In this document: in pieces, positions 51,163 through 61,032 of the stretch
Layout of the letters: each line of letters starts with the position of its first letter
How positions within the stretch are numbered: the first letter of the stretch is position 1
From: Aerobium sp039839275
Lineage (GTDB): Bacteria > Pseudomonadota > Alphaproteobacteria > Rhizobiales > Rhizobiaceae
Assembly: GCF_039839275.1 (NCBI RefSeq)
Contig: NZ_JBDOQP010000002.1
Span: 558,001 to 622,000, forward strand
Length of the DNA: 64,000 nucleotides
Direction: 5' to 3'
The notes under the pieces: generated by a model
What the model was told of the DNA's origin: nothing
Seen by the model: only the letters and a program-made list of their open reading frames with translations
The model's database searches: none
Translations under genes and position numbers: made by a program

Positions 51163-52410
51163 ATGAATGCTCCCGATACGCTGTTTTCGCTTCCCGTCAC
51201 CCAGCTTGGCGCGACCACCATCACGCTCGGCCATGTGCTCGCCGCCGCCGGCCTGATCGTCATTCTGGTCTTCTTGGTGCTGTGCATGTCGCTGTGGCGC
51301 GCCGGCCGGGAGCGTGCCCGGGCGGCCGAGGACGCCGCGATCCGCGCGCGCCAGGCCGAGGAGCGCATTGCCGACATCATCCGGTCTCAGAACGAGATGC
51401 AGGGCCGGATGGGCGCCATCGCCGACGTGTTCGGCAGTCGCCAGGCCGAACTCACCAAGGCGATCGGCGAGCGCCTCGACGGCATGTCGTCACGGCTGGG
51501 CAATTCGATCACCGAACAGACCAAGTCCACCCACGAAAACCTGGCAAAACTGCAGGAGCGGCTCGCCGTCATCGACACGGCGCAGAACAACATCCAGTCG
51601 CTTGCCGGACAGGTCGTGCAGCTCCAGCACATCCTGTCCAACAAGCAGACGCGTGGCGCGTTCGGCCAGAGCCGCATGGAGGCGATCGTTGCCGATGGCC
51701 TGCCGCACGGCGCCTACGAGTTCCAGGCGACGCTGTCGAACGGCAATCGGCCCGACTGCCTCGTGCGCATGCCCAACGGGGCGCCGGACCTCGTCATCGA
51801 CGCCAAGTTCCCGCTGGAATCATGGAACGCCATCCGCGCCGCAGCCGACGAGGGCGGGCCAGACGCGCAGAAGGTTGCCGCGCAGACCTTCCGCCGCGAC
51901 GTCGAGGTTCACGTCAAGGCAATCTCGGAGAAGTACCTGCTGCAGGGCGAGACGCAGGACACCGCCTTCATGTTCGTGCCGTCGGAGTCCATCTTCGCCG
52001 AGATCCACGAGAATTTCGAGGCGCTGGTCCAGAAGGCGCACCGTGCCCGCATCGTCATCGTCTCGCCATCCCTGCTGATGCTGTCGATCCAGGTCATCCA
52101 GGCGGTGCTCAAGGATGCGCGCATGCGCGAACAGGCACACCTGATCCAGGGCGAAGTCATCCGCCTTATGGAAGATGTCGGCCGCCTCGACGAGCGGGTG
52201 CGCAAGCTGCAGACCCATTTCGTTCAGGCAAATCGCGACATCGACCTGATCATCACCTCGACCGAAAAGGTCACCAAGCGCGGCGCCCGGATCGAGGCAC
52301 TGGAACTCGGCGCCGAACACGCCGGCGGCGATGAACCCGCCGCGCCCGCGCGCGTCGCCGACGGCACCTCCGGAAGGCTGCGCCTGCACGTCGTCGACGA
52401 GGACAAGTAA
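51163..52410 (+). CDS. rmuC: DNA recombination protein RmuC
   Basis: RmuC family, which limits inversions at short repeats in E. coli; nuclease-like. 415 residues: one N-terminal membrane anchor (about 22-46), a coiled coil (about 50-165), and the RmuC core with PD-(D/E)xK-like residues (PDLVIDAKFPLESW, then FVPSESIFAEI and IVSPSLLMLSIQVIQ). Diverges from def with 113 bases between starts. The ATG at 51163 is the second in-frame ATG; the earlier one gives a longer polar leader. Confidence 0.93.
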   Translation: MNAPDTLFSLPVTQLGATTITLGHVLAAAGLIVILVFLVLCMSLWRAGRERARAAEDAAIRARQAEERIADIIRSQNEMQGRMGAIADVFGSRQAELTKAIGERLDGMSSRLGNSITEQTKSTHENLAKLQERLAVIDTAQNNIQSLAGQVVQLQHILSNKQTRGAFGQSRMEAIVADGLPHGAYEFQATLSNGNRPDCLVRMPNGAPDLVIDAKFPLESWNAIRAAADEGGPDAQKVAAQTFRRDVEVHVKAISEKYLLQGETQDTAFMFVPSESIFAEIHENFEALVQKAHRARIVIVSPSLLMLSIQVIQAVLKDARMREQAHLIQGEVIRLMEDVGRLDERVRKLQTHFVQANRDIDLIITSTEKVTKRGARIEALELGAEHAGGDEPAAPARVADGTSGRLRLHVVDEDK

Positions 52411-52582
52411 CGTAACCCGAAACGCGGCATGAGAGCCTCTGGCCTGCCTGCCGGCATCCTTCTTCTCCCCCATCAGTCGGAATGCGGAGCGTTCTTGCCG
52501 TCGTCGACCCCCCATCCCTAACCCATCCCCATGTGGAGGAGGGGTAGAGGCTGGCCTGCACGGTGGGGTTTCGTGCGGCGTA

Positions 52583-52710
52583 CCGGCATGGATCCCCGGG
52601 TCAGGCCCGGGGATGACGAGGTGGAGGAAGTTTGGACAATCCTCAGCGGAAACCGCTAAATCCAAACATTCCTGTCGTCATCCCCAGGCCTGACCCGGGG
52701 ATCCATGCCA
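52583..52710. repeat. Composite palindrome, family A
   Basis: Inverted arms 52583-52620 and 52674-52710 (core GGATCCCCGGGTCAGGCC and its complement) surround a second inverted pair (AGTTTGGA/TCCAAACA) and a central perfect AGCGG-AAA-CCGCT hairpin: three nested levels of symmetry. The bases before it (52411-52582) contain only pyrimidine-rich fragments such as CTTCTTCTCCCCC that resemble family B. Confidence 0.85.
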
Positions 52711-52762
52711 GAACGGTGGTGACGGGTTCGACGGACGTGACCATCCGCAGGCTTCGGATCGC

Positions 52763-52987
52763 CTACGCAACCGGCGCTGGATTGTTCGGCTGCGACGGAA
52801 TTTCCGCCGGCGTATCCGGTGGAACCTGGAGCGGCTCGTCCGGCCCCGGGACCACGTCTGGCTGCGACGGCGGAATGCCCGGCGGCTCCAGCGGCGGCGT
52901 CTCGGACGGTTGCGTCGGCTGTGCCGGTGAAGGGTTGGGATTGTCCGGCGTCGGTTGTGGACTGTTGGGGTCCGGGTTGATAGGCAT
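52763..52987 (-). CDS. Proline-rich small protein, 74 residues
   Basis: Starts MPINPDPNSPQPTPDNPNP and is about one third Pro, with Asn, Asp, Gln, Glu and no Lys, Arg or hydrophobic segment: an acidic, disordered protein. A GGAG lies seven bases before the ATG. The gene is isolated between two composite palindromes of family A, so it could be an unstable or accessory gene, but the good ribosome binding site and the sharply biased reading frame favour a real product. No family recognised. Confidence 0.55.
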   Translation of the reverse strand: MPINPDPNSPQPTPDNPNPSPAQPTQPSETPPLEPPGIPPSQPDVVPGPDEPLQVPPDTPAEIPSQPNNPAPVA

Positions 52988-53033
52988 GTCTTGTCTCCAG
53001 TTTTGATGGGGCCAGCGCGCGATCTGTGATGAT

Positions 53034-53212
53034 CCGGCATGAATCCCCGGGTCTCCCTCCGCGTCGCTGCGGTCGCCCGGGGACGACGACGTGGGTATCG
53101 AGGTGCTCATTCGTCGATGCGGTGGTGCGGTCTCTCTCGCAGCCGCAAAGCTTATGATCCGCCGCCCTCGCCACCTCGTCATCCCCGGGCTTGACCCGGG
53201 GACCCATGCCGG
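53034..53212. repeat. Composite palindrome, family A (long and short units inverted)
   Basis: A long unit (53034-53090, with the hairpin GTCTCCCTCC... CGGTCGCCC, as at 28.0 kb) and a short unit (53174-53212, core ATCCCCGGGCTTGACCCGGG) face each other across 83 bases without a recognisable gene. Confidence 0.8.
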
Positions 53213-53279
53213 AACATCGATTATGGGCCCGACGATCCAAGACGACGACACGGTTGCGTCGATCCCCGCATCCTTCGAA

Positions 53280-53855
53280 CTACCCGGCCTTCGGCCTGAC
53301 CTTCGTCGCCAGCGGGCCGGTATCGCCCATCTCCTCGACATAGTGGACCTCGTCGCCACGCTTCAGCGCGTCGAAATCGCCGGCCAGCACGCTGTTGCGG
53401 TGGAAGTAGAGCAGCCCGCCTTCCTTGTTCATCAGGAAGCCATGGTCCTTGTCAGGCTGGATTTCGGCGACCTGGCCGAGAAACTGGTGAGAGGCCTCGT
53501 GGTCCGTCGCATCGGGCCTGCCGCGCCGGCGGTCCTTGAAGGTGCGCAACTGGCGCTCGGCCAGGTTGAACGCGTCATTGATCGCGTTGCGAAGGTCTGG
53601 CGACTGGAACTTCCGCTGCAGGCGATCAGGCTCATAGGCCACGACGACGGGCGCGGCGTGCGGCAGCGAAAGCTCGATCCGGACCACCGGAGGAACGCTC
53701 TCATCGGCGTTGCTGGCACGCTGGTCGACGGTGACGCTCGCCGATATGAGTTCGGCGTAGACTGCTTCGAGCTTGTCGAGCCGGGCGCGGATTTCCTCTT
53801 CCGCCTGATCGGACGCGGGATAGTGACGAAAGGCAATTTGAGCGGGTGTTTGCAC
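53280..53855 (-). CDS. HPF/RaiA-like ribosome-associated domain fused to a cold-shock domain
   Basis: 191 residues. The N-terminal half (about 1-115, IAFRHYPASDQAEEEIRARLDKLE to LRNAINDAFNLAERQL) resembles hibernation-promoting factor, which binds the 30S subunit in resting cells. The C-terminal half (about 125-191: QVAEIQPDKDHGFLMNKEGGLLYFHRNSV) is a cold-shock domain with degenerate RNP1 (DHGFLM) and RNP2 (LLYFHR). The start is a GTG with GGAGG five bases upstream; the longer open frame to 53984 has no better site. Likely a stress-induced ribosome or RNA binding protein. Confidence 0.82.
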   Translation of the reverse strand: MQTPAQIAFRHYPASDQAEEEIRARLDKLEAVYAELISASVTVDQRASNADESVPPVVRIELSLPHAAPVVVAYEPDRLQRKFQSPDLRNAINDAFNLAERQLRTFKDRRRGRPDATDHEASHQFLGQVAEIQPDKDHGFLMNKEGGLLYFHRNSVLAGDFDALKRGDEVHYVEEMGDTGPLATKVRPKAG

Positions 53856-53943
53856 ATCGACCTCCAGGGATGGTGTCTGAACCGAACCCCCGAAAGGCCA
53901 GTCAGGTTCCCTGGAGAATTTTCGGCCCGCCGGTCGGCAAGGA

Positions 53944-54801
53944 TCAGCCGAAGAGCTTGGCGAGCTTTCGCGGCCGCCGGCCATAGAGGCGTCTCGATTC
54001 GCGCAGCACCTGCTTTTCCAGCGCCGCCGCGTGCTTCTTCAGAAGCTTCGCAAACGGCCCGACGTCAGGCGCTTCCGGCAGCGCGGCATCGTTCTCGTCG
54101 AGTGTCTGGCGCAGCACGTGCACGTCGTTCAGTTCGCCCAGCAGCTCGCCCAGTTCCGTCACCTTCTTGCGATGCTTCCTGAAGCCGCCCTTCCTGAATT
54201 CGTGCAGCAGGCCCAGTTGCGCGGCGAGCGCCTTGATCACCTTGCGCAGCTCGTGGAAATCCTCCGCATCGCCGCTGCCCCGCGCCTGTTTCTGCGCCTT
54301 GCGCCATTTGTGCAGCGTCTTGCTGAACCCCGCCTTCAGGATGTCGCCGTCGCTCATCTGCGGGTCGAAGCGCACGGCGAGAACCTCCTGCCGTGCCGCG
54401 TCGCGCAGCGCCAGCGCCTCGTCGCGCGCGCTTTCGAGCAATGATGCTTCCGTGTGCTCGCTGCGCGCCTGGAACACGCCCCTGATCTCATCCAGCCGAC
54501 AGCGCTTCACCTCGTCAGGGAAATCCATGATGAAGCGGTCGATCGTCTCCACCGCCGCCTTGGCATCGCGGGCGCCCGAGACGGCGCGCGCGGCATCACG
54601 GTACAGCCTTTCCGCCTGCTTGAGCCTGTCGGGATTGGCCGGCCGCACGAGGCGCAGCAGCGCTCGCAGCTTCTTGATCGCCTTCCTCGAATCATGCGGA
54701 TCCGCATCGTGGAGATGGGAGGCGACATCCTCGTCCAGCGCCTGCGCGATACGGGCAACCTCCTCCTCGAGCTGGCTGGAAGGATCGATCTGCGGTGCCA
54801 T
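53944..54801 (-). CDS. CHAD domain protein
   Basis: 285 residues, all-helical CHAD domain rich in conserved His, Lys and Arg: VASHLHDADPHDSRKAIKKLRALLRLVRP near the N-terminus and FHELRKVIKALAAQLGLL in the second repeat. CHAD domains bind inorganic polyphosphate through these basic residues and locate to polyphosphate granules. The gene begins three bases after the CYTH gene on the same strand, a pairing found widely. Confidence 0.92.
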   Translation of the reverse strand: MAPQIDPSSQLEEEVARIAQALDEDVASHLHDADPHDSRKAIKKLRALLRLVRPANPDRLKQAERLYRDAARAVSGARDAKAAVETIDRFIMDFPDEVKRCRLDEIRGVFQARSEHTEASLLESARDEALALRDAARQEVLAVRFDPQMSDGDILKAGFSKTLHKWRKAQKQARGSGDAEDFHELRKVIKALAAQLGLLHEFRKGGFRKHRKKVTELGELLGELNDVHVLRQTLDENDAALPEAPDVGPFAKLLKKHAAALEKQVLRESRRLYGRRPRKLAKLFG

Positions 54802-54804
54802 GGT

Positions 54805-55272
54805 TCAGTCTCCGGGAATGCCGTTCAACGCCAGCGCGGCGTTGTAAAATGCCGCCTCGCCCGTAACCTCGCGCCCCAGCCACGGAGGAAGGTCTTCGTC
54901 CGCGACCATCTCGGGCGTCTCCAGCTCGGCCACGACGAGGCCGTCAAGCGCGCCGGCGAACCGGTCCACCTCGTAGCGCTTGCCGCAATGGATGACGATG
55001 TGGCGGGTCTTCTCGATAACGCGCCCGACGGCGAAACCCTGCATCTCGCGCGCATCGTCCAGCGGCACGGGATATTCGAACTCGTCGCGCTCCAGCGCCG
55101 CGCTGCCGAATTTCAGCGTCAGCAGCGCGTCGCGGTCGTCGCGGATGCGGATGCGCACCGAGCGATCGTCGCTGGCGGCAACATAGAACTGCACGATCGA
55201 TACACCCGCGTCGGCCAGCTTGCGCCAGCCGTCATCGCGGACCAGGAACTTGCGCTCGATCTCTTTCGCCAC
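54805..55272 (-). CDS. CYTH domain protein (triphosphate tunnel metalloenzyme)
   Basis: 155 residues. The family motif ExExK is at the N-terminus (AKEIERKFLV), followed by alternating charged beta strands (VRIRIRDDRDALLTLKFG, DEFEYPVPLDDAREM) that form the tunnel. Members hydrolyse tripolyphosphate, thiamine triphosphate or make cAMP. I start at a GTG at 55272, which puts the motif at its normal place; the frame is open to 55389. Directly followed by the CHAD gene. Confidence 0.9.
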   Translation of the reverse strand: MAKEIERKFLVRDDGWRKLADAGVSIVQFYVAASDDRSVRIRIRDDRDALLTLKFGSAALERDEFEYPVPLDDAREMQGFAVGRVIEKTRHIVIHCGKRYEVDRFAGALDGLVVAELETPEMVADEDLPPWLGREVTGEAAFYNAALALNGIPGD

Positions 55273-55312
55273 GCGCCATTTGAACCCGAGATTTTCGGCA
55301 AGCACAAGACGC

Positions 55313-55663
55313 TCATGCGCCGTGGGCGGCGCGGCTGTCTGCCGGAGCCTGCTCGCGCCGTTCGTCGAGCCCGTAGTCCCGCACCACATGGGCGATGCGC
55401 AGGCGGTAGCCTTCGAAGATGCCGCCGCGCCCCGCCACCTGCGCCTGCCGGTGTTCCTCCGTGGTGCGCCACGCCTTCACCGCCTCCTCGTCGCGCCAGA
55501 AGGACAGCGACAGAATGCGGTCGGGGTCCGACAGGCTCTGGAAGCGCTCGATCGAGATGAAGCCGTCCATGCCATCGAGCATCGGCCGCAATCCGCCGGC
55601 GATCGCCAGATAGTCGTTCCTGCGGCCCGATGCCGGCTCGACCTCGAAGATGACGGCGATCAT
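55313..55663 (-). CDS. Antibiotic biosynthesis monooxygenase (ABM) domain protein
   Basis: 116 residues with a dimeric alpha-beta ferredoxin-like ABM fold: opening MIAVIFEVEPASGRRNDYL, middle MDGFISIERFQSLSDPDRILSLSFWRDEEAVKAW. A C-terminal tail of about 25 Ala/Arg/Glu-rich residues is added. Actual reaction unknown; family members are often small monooxygenases or stress proteins. Its start overlaps the NIPSNAP gene stop by four bases. Confidence 0.87.
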   Translation of the reverse strand: MIAVIFEVEPASGRRNDYLAIAGGLRPMLDGMDGFISIERFQSLSDPDRILSLSFWRDEEAVKAWRTTEEHRQAQVAGRGGIFEGYRLRIAHVVRDYGLDERREQAPADSRAAHGA

Positions 55664-55992
55664 GGAACGATCCTTTCCGCATGCGGCCCGGAGGCGCGTT
55701 TCAGGAAGATGCGGTCCTCCTTGAGGATGAACCGCCGCTCGCGGGCGAATTCGTAATTCGCCTTGCCGAGCGGGTCTGCGGCCAGTCTTGCCCGATAGGC
55801 TTCGTACTGCGCAAGATTGTCGATCGAATAGACGCCGTATGCGGTCGTCGCCGAGCCTTCATGCGGCGCGAAATAGCCGATCAGGTCGGCGCCGGCGCGC
55901 GGGATCGCCTGGCCCCAGTTGCGGGCGTATTCTTCGAACGCCTCTTTCTGGAACGGATCGATCTCGTAGCGGATGAAGCAGGTGATGGTCAT
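55660..55992 (-). CDS. NIPSNAP family protein
   Basis: 110 residues, ferredoxin-like fold related to ABM domains: ITCFIRYEIDPFQKEAFEEYARNW near the start and SIDNLAQYEAYRARLAADP in the middle. Function unknown. I start at the ATG at 55992 (GAGGCG upstream) and not at 56022. Four-base overlap with the ABM gene suggests the two small proteins work together. Confidence 0.85.
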   Translation of the reverse strand: MTITCFIRYEIDPFQKEAFEEYARNWGQAIPRAGADLIGYFAPHEGSATTAYGVYSIDNLAQYEAYRARLAADPLGKANYEFARERRFILKEDRIFLKRASGPHAERIVP

Positions 55993-56056
55993 GGCAACGC
56001 CTCGTTTGCATGCTTCGATCACGCTCGAAGCATCTCGTCATTGTCGGGTGATTTGA

Positions 56057-56266
56057 TCAGCGCCAGAACGGCTTGCGCCGCTCCGCGTCCGCCATCGCGC
56101 GGGTGACGCCGATATCCGCCAGCATGTGGTCGTCGAGCTGCCCGAGATCGCGGCGCTGGCGGTGGCGCTGACACCACCGCACAAGCAGCCGCCCGAGGTC
56201 GCATGACATGGTTCCAGCTACGCTTTCCGTCGCCATCAGCGGCACGATCGGCGGGCGGTTCGGCAT
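56057..56266 (-). CDS. DUF1127 small protein
   Basis: 69 residues, basic; the C-terminal block RDLGQLDDHMLADIGVTRA is the DUF1127 signature. Such small Arg-rich proteins are common in Rhizobiales, where some bind RNA and affect phosphate or carbon metabolism. The ATG at 56266 is preferred over 56290. It faces away from the ArsR-like regulator gene. Confidence 0.8.
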   Translation of the reverse strand: MPNRPPIVPLMATESVAGTMSCDLGRLLVRWCQRHRQRRDLGQLDDHMLADIGVTRAMADAERRKPFWR

Positions 56267-56358
56267 GGGTGGGCTCCTCTGGTCACCCACGCACCCTAGC
56301 TGCTTGCGCCGCCATCATGCTTCGACTACCATCGAACAATGCTCGGAGAATTGAAGCG

Positions 56359-57039
56359 ATGAAGGAAGGTCCGGAACTGTCGCGCGTCGCGGCCCTCGTC
56401 GGCGATCCGGCGCGCGCCAACATGCTCACCGCGCTGATGGGCGGCACTGCGCTCACCGCGAGCGAACTGGCTATTGAAGCGGGCGTCACGCAGCAGACGG
56501 CGAGTTCGCATCTGTCGCGGCTCACCGATGGCGGCCTCGTCCGCGTCGCGGCACAGGGGCGGCATCGTTATTTCGCGCTAGCCGGCCCGCAGGTCGCCGG
56601 CATGCTGGAGGCGATCATGGGCGTTGCGGCACTTTCAGGCCCGCGCCGCACCCGGCCCGGCCCGCGCGACCAGGCGATGCGCGAGGCGCGCGTCTGCTAC
56701 GACCACCTCGCCGGCACGCTCGGCGTGTCGCTTCACGACGCATTGCTTGCCCGCGGACTGATCCGCGAGACCGATTCGGCGCTCTCCGTCTCGCCCGAAG
56801 GCAGGGCCTGGTTCTGCGATTTCGGCATCGACATGGATCGCCTTGAAGCCGCGCGGCGCCCCGTCTGCAAGGCCTGCCTCGACTGGAGCGTGCGGCGCTC
56901 GCACCTGGCTGGCAGCCTTGGCGCGGCACTCCTCGATCGTTTCGTTGCCAATGGCTGGGCGCGGCGCGAGGCCGGCAGCCGCGTCGTCGCCTTCACGCCG
57001 CCCGGGCATCGTGCCTTTACAGGCTTGCTGGCGCGCTGA
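56359..57039 (+). CDS. ArsR-family winged-helix transcriptional regulator with C-terminal extension
   Basis: 226 residues. The winged helix (about 10-85) has GDPARANMLTALMGG, the recognition region SELAIEAGVTQQTASSHLSRL and a wing LVRVAAQGRHRYFAL, typical of ArsR/SmtB regulators. The extra C-terminal half (about 100-226) contains Cys residues (VCYDHLAGTLG, VCKACLDWSVRRSHLAG) that may bind metal or form the sensor. Divergent from the DUF1127 gene, which it could control. The frame is open to 56203; ATG 56359 gives the normal start. Confidence 0.88.
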   Translation: MKEGPELSRVAALVGDPARANMLTALMGGTALTASELAIEAGVTQQTASSHLSRLTDGGLVRVAAQGRHRYFALAGPQVAGMLEAIMGVAALSGPRRTRPGPRDQAMREARVCYDHLAGTLGVSLHDALLARGLIRETDSALSVSPEGRAWFCDFGIDMDRLEAARRPVCKACLDWSVRRSHLAGSLGAALLDRFVANGWARREAGSRVVAFTPPGHRAFTGLLAR

Positions 57040-57041
57040 TC

Positions 57042-57590
57042 CTACTGCTCCAGCACCATCGTGCCGCTTTCGACCTGGTATCGCCGCAGCCGCGACAGGA
57101 AACTCATGCCGACCAGCGTGCTTGTCAGCACCTCGTCCTCCAGCACCACGGCGCGGATGTCGCGCACCTCGATGCCACCGATTTCCAGCCTGTCGATCGT
57201 CGCCGGAGCCGCCATCGCGCGGCCATTGGCGGTCTCCACCGCCGCAGTGAAGTCAGCCCGTGCAAGATAGAGCCCGATGCGCCGCGCCGTCGTCTCGTTG
57301 ATGGCGACCACCGTGGCGCCGGTATCGATCATCGCCGGCACGGTACGGCCGTTGAGCCTGAAATCGCCGCTGAAATGGCCGCGCGCGTCGGCGTCGAGCC
57401 GCACTGTGCGGCCGCTGGCCATCTCCCCGCGCCTCTCCGGCTGCGCCAGCGCCACCACCGGCGCGGCCTCGCCACCCCGCCCCGCCAGGAGCCGTTCCAC
57501 CAGCTCGGGATTGTTTTCGTACAGCACCGGCACGGATGCCGCGAGGCCGGCGAACGCCCCGGCATAAACGAGTTTGCGCAACATGGTCAC
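57042..57590 (-). CDS. Retropepsin-like aspartic protease, membrane-anchored (TIGR02281 type)
   Basis: 182 residues: N-terminal membrane segment (about 5-25), a short linker, and a single-lobed aspartic protease domain with the catalytic MIDTGATVVAIN motif and a C-terminal GMSFLSRLRRY block (in place of ...LGMSFL). These clan AA proteins must dimerise to be active. The target is unknown. The start could be 57590 or an ATG two codons later. Convergent with the ArsR-like gene, two bases apart. Confidence 0.9.
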   Translation of the reverse strand: MTMLRKLVYAGAFAGLAASVPVLYENNPELVERLLAGRGGEAAPVVALAQPERRGEMASGRTVRLDADARGHFSGDFRLNGRTVPAMIDTGATVVAINETTARRIGLYLARADFTAAVETANGRAMAAPATIDRLEIGGIEVRDIRAVVLEDEVLTSTLVGMSFLSRLRRYQVESGTMVLEQ

Positions 57591-57747
57591 CTGCCTGCCT
57601 CCCGCACAGCCAGACTAGCGCGGCGCGGCTGCCGCGCCATTAACGCGGCACGGTGCGCTGGTGGATTGGTTAACAACTCGTCTGCATGCGCCCGCGCCGC
57701 CCAAATCGCGCTTTGCCTTTGCCTGCTGTCCTGCTAAAGCGCAGCCC

Positions 57748-59556
<1,809 letters not shown>

Positions 59557-59591
59557 GGGCGGTTCGCGCCAAGCCTGACACCACCCTCCCC

Positions 59592-59800
59592 ACCTCGTCA
59601 TCCTCGGCAAGTAGGGTCTCAACCCCTCCACCTCGTCATCCTCGGGCTTGACCCGAGGATCCATGCCAGAACGCTTCCACCGCCGCAGCGGCGTCATGCT
59701 GGCGGCTGCCCGGCACACAACACTTCGTCGTCACCGCCGCATGACGTTATCCGTTCCGGCATGGATGCCCGGGTCAAGCCCGGGCATGACGAAGTGGTGA
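59592..59800. repeat. Composite palindrome, family A, after lepA
   Basis: A fragment (59592-59607, CCTCGTCATCCTCGG) precedes two inverted complete units at 59628-59672 and 59754-59800. Each unit is a hairpin; the stems differ (CCTCGGG/CCCGAGG against GCCCGGG/CCCGGGC) but pairing is kept. The 59557-59924 spacer otherwise shows no gene, only a pyrimidine-rich stretch just before the next gene. Confidence 0.85.
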
Positions 59801-59924
59801 GGACGCATCCGTCCGGCTACCGAAGAACCGCCGCACCTCCAGATTCTCTTCGCCCCCCCGACAAAAAATCCCATCCACCCCCTCCCCACCTCCCACCACA
59901 CTCCCCCCTCCCAAGGAGGCGCGG

Positions 59925-60638
59925 ATGGACTGGAATGCGGCGATCGAGAAGAACCGGCAGGCGTTGAAGCGCGTGCTGGGAGTGCTCGTCGCCATGGTGG
60001 GGCTGGCGGGCGAGCGGCCGGTGCTGGCGCGTTACCGGCGCGCGGCCGTGCTGCGGCTGTTGCGGCCGGCCGAGTCTGCCGCGCGGCGGCTGGTGGTGGT
60101 GCTGGCGCAGACGCTGCCGGTGGCGCTCGGGCCGCTGCCGCGCAAAGCCTCGCGGCGGAAGCGTCGGCGTGAAGCGAAGCCTTCGACACCGTCGCTGCCG
60201 CTGTTCGACCGGCTGGCGAACCCGCTGCGCCCGCGCCGGCCGGCGCAAAGCGCCGTGCCGCGTGTTTCGACGCCCGGCCATGGCGCGCCGTTCAGGATTA
60301 CGCCGCGCCTTGCGCCCCGGCCCGGCGATCCGGTCGATGCGACGCGCATCGTGCAGCGCCTGCATGCACTTGCGGCGGCGCTCGACGACCTGCCCGCGCA
60401 GGCGCGGCGCATGGCACTGTGGCAGGCGCGGCGCGCCCGGGCCGCGAGCGATCAGCGCGGATCGGCCGGCGCCGGCCGGCGGCGGCGTTTTCGCCGTATC
60501 GCGGCGCTGCGTCCCGGCCGCCCGCCCGGCAGCCACCGGCCGCGCTCCGGTCTTGGTCCGCGCGGCGAGGTTCACGACATCCTGGCGGCAACGCACGACC
60601 TTGCCGTCTGGGCGCTGGAGCGGCGCGACACGTCGTGA
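59925..60638 (+). CDS. Arginine-rich hypothetical protein
   Basis: 237 residues, about one fifth Arg, strongly basic, with one weakly hydrophobic N-terminal part (RVLGVLVAMVGLAG) and long Arg/Pro-rich low-complexity stretches (about 75-125 and 170-215). A near-ideal AAGGAGG lies before the ATG, supporting translation. No enzyme domain is recognisable. Composition suggests nucleic acid binding or disorder, but no function is proposed. Confidence 0.7.
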   Translation: MDWNAAIEKNRQALKRVLGVLVAMVGLAGERPVLARYRRAAVLRLLRPAESAARRLVVVLAQTLPVALGPLPRKASRRKRRREAKPSTPSLPLFDRLANPLRPRRPAQSAVPRVSTPGHGAPFRITPRLAPRPGDPVDATRIVQRLHALAAALDDLPAQARRMALWQARRARAASDQRGSAGAGRRRRFRRIAALRPGRPPGSHRPRSGLGPRGEVHDILAATHDLAVWALERRDTS

Positions 60639-60785
60639 GGCCGGCATTGGTGCGGAGGTTTTGCGCTTTCAGGCTGCGAATGCCGTCTTCGCGGCCGCGC
60701 CGGCTATCCGGCGCGTTCGCCCGCCGTTCGGCGTTGGACAGGCGGGCGCGGCTGTGGTTGGATCGGCCACCAATGAGGAGCGGTC

Positions 60786-60986
60786 ATGAAACAGTCAGTG
60801 GATGCCATCGCGGTCGAGAAGTGGTCGATCGGCTATCACGAGCAGAGCGACAGCGTCATCCTGTCGTTCGAATTCGAGGACTCCGACGAGCCCATCGCCT
60901 TCGCCATGAGCCGCGACCTTGCCGGACTGATCGGCCCCGCCCTGGCCCGCATGCACAAGATCGAGCCGCCGAAGTCCGGCAACTGA
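60786..60986 (+). CDS. Small hypothetical protein, 66 residues
   Basis: Acidic alpha-beta protein beginning MKQSVDAIAVEKWSIGY with alternating strands (SVILSFEFEDSDEPIAFAMS) and a C-terminal helix. A GAGGAG lies before the ATG. It follows the Arg-rich gene on the same strand by 147 bases. Not recognised. Confidence 0.65.
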   Translation: MKQSVDAIAVEKWSIGYHEQSDSVILSFEFEDSDEPIAFAMSRDLAGLIGPALARMHKIEPPKSGN

Positions 60987-61032
60987 GCGCGCCACCACGC
61001 TTCGGCCACGAAGCCGGCCTATCGGCGGCCGC

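Noticed and set aside
52583..53212. CRISPR array
   Set aside because: Repeats are inverted palindromes of unequal spacing, not direct repeats with uniform spacers, and no cas genes are present.
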